From positions 1,178,001 to 1,242,000 of the forward strand of contig NZ_CP063815.1 in NCBI RefSeq assembly GCF_015277895.1: DNA of 64,000 bases, given 5' to 3'. The first letter of the stretch is position 1. The number at the start of each line of letters is the position of its first letter. Source of the stretch: Microbacterium abyssi. Its GTDB lineage: Bacteria; Actinomycetota; Actinomycetes; Actinomycetales; Microbacteriaceae. The position numbers and the translations under genes are program-made. Below, piece by piece: positions 60,710 through 64,000 of the stretch. Below the pieces are notes generated by a model. That model was not told where the DNA came from, did no database searches, and saw nothing but the letters and a program-made list of their open reading frames with translations.

Positions 60710-60862
60710 TCATGACAGGTCTTCGGCGTCCTCCTCATCCCACTCGGTGTCAGCATCGACAACGGCTTCTTGCTCCGATACAAAGTCGGGGTCAACGTCT
60801 TCCCCCTCTGGATTCGGGTCGTTTTGGGGAAGCGCATCTTCCGGGTACACAGGCTCGCTCAC
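60710..60862 (-). CDS. Small highly acidic protein
   Basis: A 50-residue frame in which more than a third of residues are Asp or Glu (…DTEWDEEDAEDLS at the end). GTG 60862 has GGAG at 6-nt spacing. An ATG two codons upstream would abut the ribosome site. It is hydrophilic, with no signal peptide or membrane helix, and looks disordered. It sits alone between the PPT and the DUF6541-like gene, transcribed against both. Function unknown; it could be a chance frame, though composition and ribosome site favour a gene. Confidence 0.5.
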   Translation of the reverse strand: MSEPVYPEDALPQNDPNPEGEDVDPDFVSEQEAVVDADTEWDEEDAEDLS

Positions 60863-60922
60863 GATCATCTCCGTTCGTCTAGACGACAAGATTCTCACGC
60901 GCCGCCCTCGCCACCACGGCCC

Positions 60923-60951
60923 TTGACAGCGAATCGCGACCGGGAGAAAAT
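60923..60951 (+). promoter_or_regulatory. Putative sigma-70-type promoter
   Basis: A perfect TTGACA (60923-60928), a 17-nt spacer and GAAAAT (60946-60951). It lies in the 306-nt gene-poor stretch between the small acidic ORF and the DUF6541-like gene and would give that gene a ~210-nt leader. Confidence 0.45.
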
Positions 60952-61079
60952 CGCCTCCAGCTCACTAGCGCTTCTGGACGGACGACGTCGGACGGTTGGT
61001 TCACTCCCGGCTCGCCGACAGGAGCCCGCGGTCGTGCACGATATCCTGGTTCGGTTGTTCGCGAGAGGAACCCGAAGCC

Positions 61080-61172
61080 ATGGAACGCACGAACTGCGCT
61101 GAGCCTGCGGGTTTTACGCGATTCCGTGACAGTAGACCCGGTCGCGGCCATATCCTGGCGGACCTCGGATGA
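61080..61172 (+). other. Possible 30-codon leader ORF coupled to the downstream gene
   Basis: ATG 61080 follows GAGAGGAA and opens 30 codons ending in TGA at 61170-61172, overlapping the ATG at 61169 (ATGA). Third positions are only moderately G/C and one codon is AGA, unlike neighbouring genes, so it may be a regulatory leader or chance. Confidence 0.3.
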
Positions 61173-63058
61173 TGACCTGGATCTCACACGTCCCGGCACT
61201 GATCGCGGTTTTCGGGCTGCTCATCGTTCCCGGCTTGCCCGTGGCCTTCAGCGTCCGAGCGCGAGGAGTCTTTCGCCTGGGAATCGCCGTCGTCGTCTCA
61301 CTCGCCGTAATCGCGGCTGCGAGTCTCATCGCGCCGGTGCTGGGGCTGGGCTGGTCCCTGGTGCCGGTGGCGCTGGTCGCCGTAGTCGTCGGGATCGTCG
61401 CCCTGACGCTCCGGGCGATCGGCAGAGACGCTGGGGAGGAACCGGTAGGCACTTCATCGAAGTGGGTCTGGGGCGCAGTCGTCGCGGCTCTCTGCGGCTG
61501 GACGGGCATCGTTGCCCTCGGCATCGGCGCTGCGGACCATCCCAACCAGCTCTACGACGGGCTGTTCCACCTGAATCTCATCGAGTTCATCCTTCAGAAC
61601 TCGGACGCCTCCTCCCTGCACATGACGATGTCCACACCAGGACAGGCAACGGCCTTCTACCCGGCCCTCTGGCATGCCCTGGTGAGTCTGATCGTTCCCG
61701 TCTCGGGCAGCGTGGTCTCGGCGACGAATATCGTCACCCTAGGCGTCGTCGGGCTGATCTGGCCGGTCGCCGTCGCGTCGCTCACCAGCGTTGTGTTCCC
61801 GGCACGCCCGATCGCGGCAGCGGGAGCCACTCTCGCCTCATTCGGTTTCAGCGTCTTCCCGCTCGGGTTCCTCAATTGGGGCGTTCTCTACCCGAACCTG
61901 CTCGGAACAGTGCTGGTGCCGCTCTTCGTCGCGATCGTGGTCGCTGCGTTGCGGCCGGCACTCACGTGGAGCAGCCGGCTTCTCTGGTGCCTGGTCGGAA
62001 TCGCAGCCGTCGGTGCCATGGGCTTCGCCCATCCCTCGGCTCTGCTCGGCGGCATAGCTCTCGTCGTGCCGTTCCTCGTCGTGCGGACATGGACGGCGGC
62101 TTGCCGTGCGGGGCTGGTCGCCCGTGTGGTGATACTCGTCCTTCTCTGCCTCGGCCTCGTGGCGTTGGCGATCGTATGGATCAAGGCGAACGTCACAACG
62201 AATCACTGGCTTCCCTCCGAGACGATGGCACAAGCCGTGGGCGAGGTGCTGTTGCTGAGCCCTGTGGAGCGAACGGCGGGTCTTCTGCTCGGCCCTCTGG
62301 CTGCTATCGGCATCTGGCAGGTCGTGCGGATGAAGCTATGGTGGGTCCTAGCTTCTTACGTGCTGAGCGTCGGGTTCTATCTCGCTTCAGCATGGTTCCC
62401 CATCCTCTCGCTTCGCAGTCTGCTCGTCGGAGTCTGGTACGACGACACCACGCGCGTCGGGGCGCTGCTGGCGATGTGGGGGTTGCCTCTCGCCGGTCTC
62501 GGCGTGGCCGTCGTGACTTCCTGGCTCCGGGCACGGTGGGAGAATGGGGCACGGCTCCCAGTGATCGCGCTGGCGACGCTGATCGCGTTCGCGGCAGCGA
62601 GCCACCTCATCATGCTCACCTCAGACGTCCTGCAGATGCGCCGCGTGAGCTTTCAGTTCGGTGACGCGTCACGGGGACTCTCAGCCGATGAGGCCGCTCT
62701 CTTCGGCAAAGCCGACGCAGTGCTCGATGAGGACAGCGTGGTGATCGGCGATCCGCTGACGGGTGCGGCTCTGCTCTACGCGTACACAGGTCACGATGTG
62801 GTCTTCCCGCACGTGGCCGGCCGATACGGGGAGGACGCCACCTTCCTCGCCCGCAATCTTGTCGATGGCGACGCCGCGGTTTGCGCGGCAGTGGACCGGA
62901 TGGGTGTCACGCATGCACTGGATTTCGGCGACCGCACGTTTTTCGAGAGTCAGTCGCCGCGGTTCACAGGGCTGCACGACTTGAACGAGTCGCCGATTCT
63001 CACCCCCGTCGCCACCGTCGGCGAGGCCACGCTGTACGAAGTCAGCGGCTGCGAGTAG
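61169..63058 (+). CDS. Polytopic membrane protein (DUF6541-like, possible GT-C)
   Basis: A 629-residue protein with about fourteen hydrophobic helices to ~500 and a ~130-residue outer domain at the C-terminus ending in a Cys. The first long outer loop reads IGAADHPNQLYDGLFHLNLIEFI (as AADHPNQLYDG and FHLNLIEF), where the acidic residues after the third-fourth helix resemble the catalytic loop of GT-C enzymes. It matches actinobacterial DUF6541 proteins found in wall polysaccharide loci, where a mannosyl or arabinosyl role is suspected. It ends with a 17-nt convergent overlap with the DUF2304 gene. Confidence 0.75.
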   Translation: MMTWISHVPALIAVFGLLIVPGLPVAFSVRARGVFRLGIAVVVSLAVIAAASLIAPVLGLGWSLVPVALVAVVVGIVALTLRAIGRDAGEEPVGTSSKWVWGAVVAALCGWTGIVALGIGAADHPNQLYDGLFHLNLIEFILQNSDASSLHMTMSTPGQATAFYPALWHALVSLIVPVSGSVVSATNIVTLGVVGLIWPVAVASLTSVVFPARPIAAAGATLASFGFSVFPLGFLNWGVLYPNLLGTVLVPLFVAIVVAALRPALTWSSRLLWCLVGIAAVGAMGFAHPSALLGGIALVVPFLVVRTWTAACRAGLVARVVILVLLCLGLVALAIVWIKANVTTNHWLPSETMAQAVGEVLLLSPVERTAGLLLGPLAAIGIWQVVRMKLWWVLASYVLSVGFYLASAWFPILSLRSLLVGVWYDDTTRVGALLAMWGLPLAGLGVAVVTSWLRARWENGARLPVIALATLIAFAAASHLIMLTSDVLQMRRVSFQFGDASRGLSADEAALFGKADAVLDEDSVVIGDPLTGAALLYAYTGHDVVFPHVAGRYGEDATFLARNLVDGDAAVCAAVDRMGVTHALDFGDRTFFESQSPRFTGLHDLNESPILTPVATVGEATLYEVSGCE

Positions 63059-63416
63059 TTCCTTCGTCATCTTCCGCCGTCCGCTCTTCGCGCCCCGTCG
63101 CCTCGAGCAGAGCCGTCTTGCGAGCGAGCAAGGTGATCTCGCGCTGCAACGCCAGATTGCGTCGATACTGCGTGTACACGAACGCGAGGAACATGATCAC
63201 CAGCGCGTACAGGAGCAGATCGGTCCCGCGACCGACGCCGATGAGCGAAGCAACCCAGGTGAGCCACTGCGGGAACAGGATCGAGAGAACCGCGGCGAAG
63301 ACGAAGAGCCCGAGGAGGATGCGCCGGATCGCGAGATGGCTATCGGCGCCTGTGCGCCGCATCATGAATGCGGCGAGGAGCACGACAGCCACGATCAGCA
63401 GAAACTGAATCCACAT
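63042..63416 (-). CDS. DUF2304 domain membrane protein
   Basis: A 124-residue protein with three hydrophobic segments (about 3-19, 32-60 and 66-83). YTQYRRNLALQREITLLARKTALLE follows (in pieces: RNLALQREI, LARKTALLE), a short coiled coil that is typical of DUF2304. The family is nearly always encoded next to a DPM1-type GT2 gene, as here (3-nt gap), and probably anchors or assists it. The function is not established. Confidence 0.85.
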   Translation of the reverse strand: MWIQFLLIVAVVLLAAFMMRRTGADSHLAIRRILLGLFVFAAVLSILFPQWLTWVASLIGVGRGTDLLLYALVIMFLAFVYTQYRRNLALQREITLLARKTALLEATGREERTAEDDEGTTRSR

Positions 63417-63419
63417 GTT

Positions 63420-64000
63420 CTACCTCACCACCAGATCGACCAGGATGTTCACCGAGTTGAGCACGCTCTGGCCCTTCGCCTTCGAGTAGTCCGTGTAGAG
63501 CAGTTCGACGGGGTGCTCGGTCCACGGCAGCCCCGTGCGTCCGATCTCGAGGACGATCTCCGTCGCGTGCGCCATCCTGTCCTGCTTGAGCTCGATCTTC
63601 TCTGCAGCATCACGCCGGATGACGCGCAGGCCGTTGTGCGCGTCTGTGAGCCGCATTCCCGTTGTCATGTTGGTCACCCAGACAGCGGTCTTGAGCACCA
63701 CCTTCTTCATCCAGCCCGGTCGCGTGCGGTCGTCGAGGAATCTCGACCCGAAGACGACGGCGGTGTTCTGCGTGCGCACAACTGCGAGCATCGCCACAGC
63801 GTCTTCGACGCGATGTTGTCCGTCGGCGTCGAAGGTGACGATGTAGTCGCATTCCGGATGAAGCAGGGCGAAGTCGATACCGGTCTGCAGTGCCGCGCCC
63901 TGGCCGAGATTGACAGGGTGCCGCACGAGCCGGGCGCCCGCCGCGGCGGCGATATCGGCAGAGCCGTCTACGGAGCCGTCATCGATGCAGACGACGTTCG
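63420..64000 (-). CDS. GT2 family glycosyltransferase, 5' end beyond the window
   Basis: The frame enters from the right edge and shows about 193 residues of a DPM1-like GT-A domain. Visible elements are VVCIDDGSVDGS at the window edge, GQGAALQTG, ITFDADGQH-like VTFDADGQHRVED (the DxD), HNGLRVIRRDAAEKI and AHATEIVLEIGR. The last residues are ILVDLVVR with no C-terminal membrane helices; the adjacent DUF2304 protein can supply the membrane part. It likely makes a polyprenyl-phosphate sugar donor for the outer glycan. Confidence 0.88.
   Translation of the reverse strand, partial: NVVCIDDGSVDGSADIAAAAGARLVRHPVNLGQGAALQTGIDFALLHPECDYIVTFDADGQHRVEDAVAMLAVVRTQNTAVVFGSRFLDDRTRPGWMKKVVLKTAVWVTNMTTGMRLTDAHNGLRVIRRDAAEKIELKQDRMAHATEIVLEIGRTGLPWTEHPVELLYTDYSKAKGQSVLNSVNILVDLVVR

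Overview
The window is high-G+C actinobacterial DNA, most likely from the family Microbacteriaceae (a Microbacterium-like genome). This rests on the gene order, on near-universal G or C at third codon positions, on many start codons that sit 6-7 nt after a TANNNT hexamer (leaderless transcription), and on family-typical genes such as DUF3107, UPF0182 and an AdnAB-type helicase-nuclease. No species call can be made from sequence alone. There is no rRNA, CRISPR array or insertion sequence. The only structural RNA seen is an initiator tRNA.

1-21.9 kb is a conserved housekeeping block: a membrane-anchored EEP-fold protein (cut by the left edge), a PHP phosphoesterase, a DEAD-box helicase, a MiaE-like ferritin-fold protein, DUF3107, the AdnA/AdnB pair, a phosphotransferase-like protein with a broken catalytic loop, NudC, UvrD2, a cyclodehydratase-like zinc protein, a DUF2342 zincin-family protein, a PDZ-Lon protease and a UPF0182 membrane protein. 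From memory, this order resembles the Rv3193c-Rv3211 region of Mycobacterium tuberculosis.

22-28.5 kb holds a coupled LLM oxidoreductase/GH13 pair, tRNA-fMet, a nitrilase-family amidase convergent with an aminotransferase, and a membrane-anchored HtrA-like protease. 28.5-33.6 kb carries three CDP-glycerol glycerophosphotransferase-family genes and one GT2 gene, which suggests a teichoic-acid-like wall polymer. 33.6-38.4 kb is birA, a PH-domain gene, purK, purE and a LytR-CpsA-Psr ligase.

38.4-64 kb is an envelope polysaccharide region with less biased composition. It holds a sortase-type surface protein, a DUF4012 protein, several glycosyltransferases, a secreted SH3-repeat protein, UDP-galactopyranose mutase, a GlfT2-like galactofuranosyltransferase, a Wzm/Wzt exporter and three polysaccharide pyruvyl transferase (PPT) domains. 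The most striking feature is a gene fusing a PPT to a nitroreductase (53841-56438). A second nitroreductase of the same type and a second PPT are separate genes of one operon a few kilobases away (46478-49787). Together they suggest a flavin-dependent step tied to pyruvylation of a galactofuranose-containing wall glycan.
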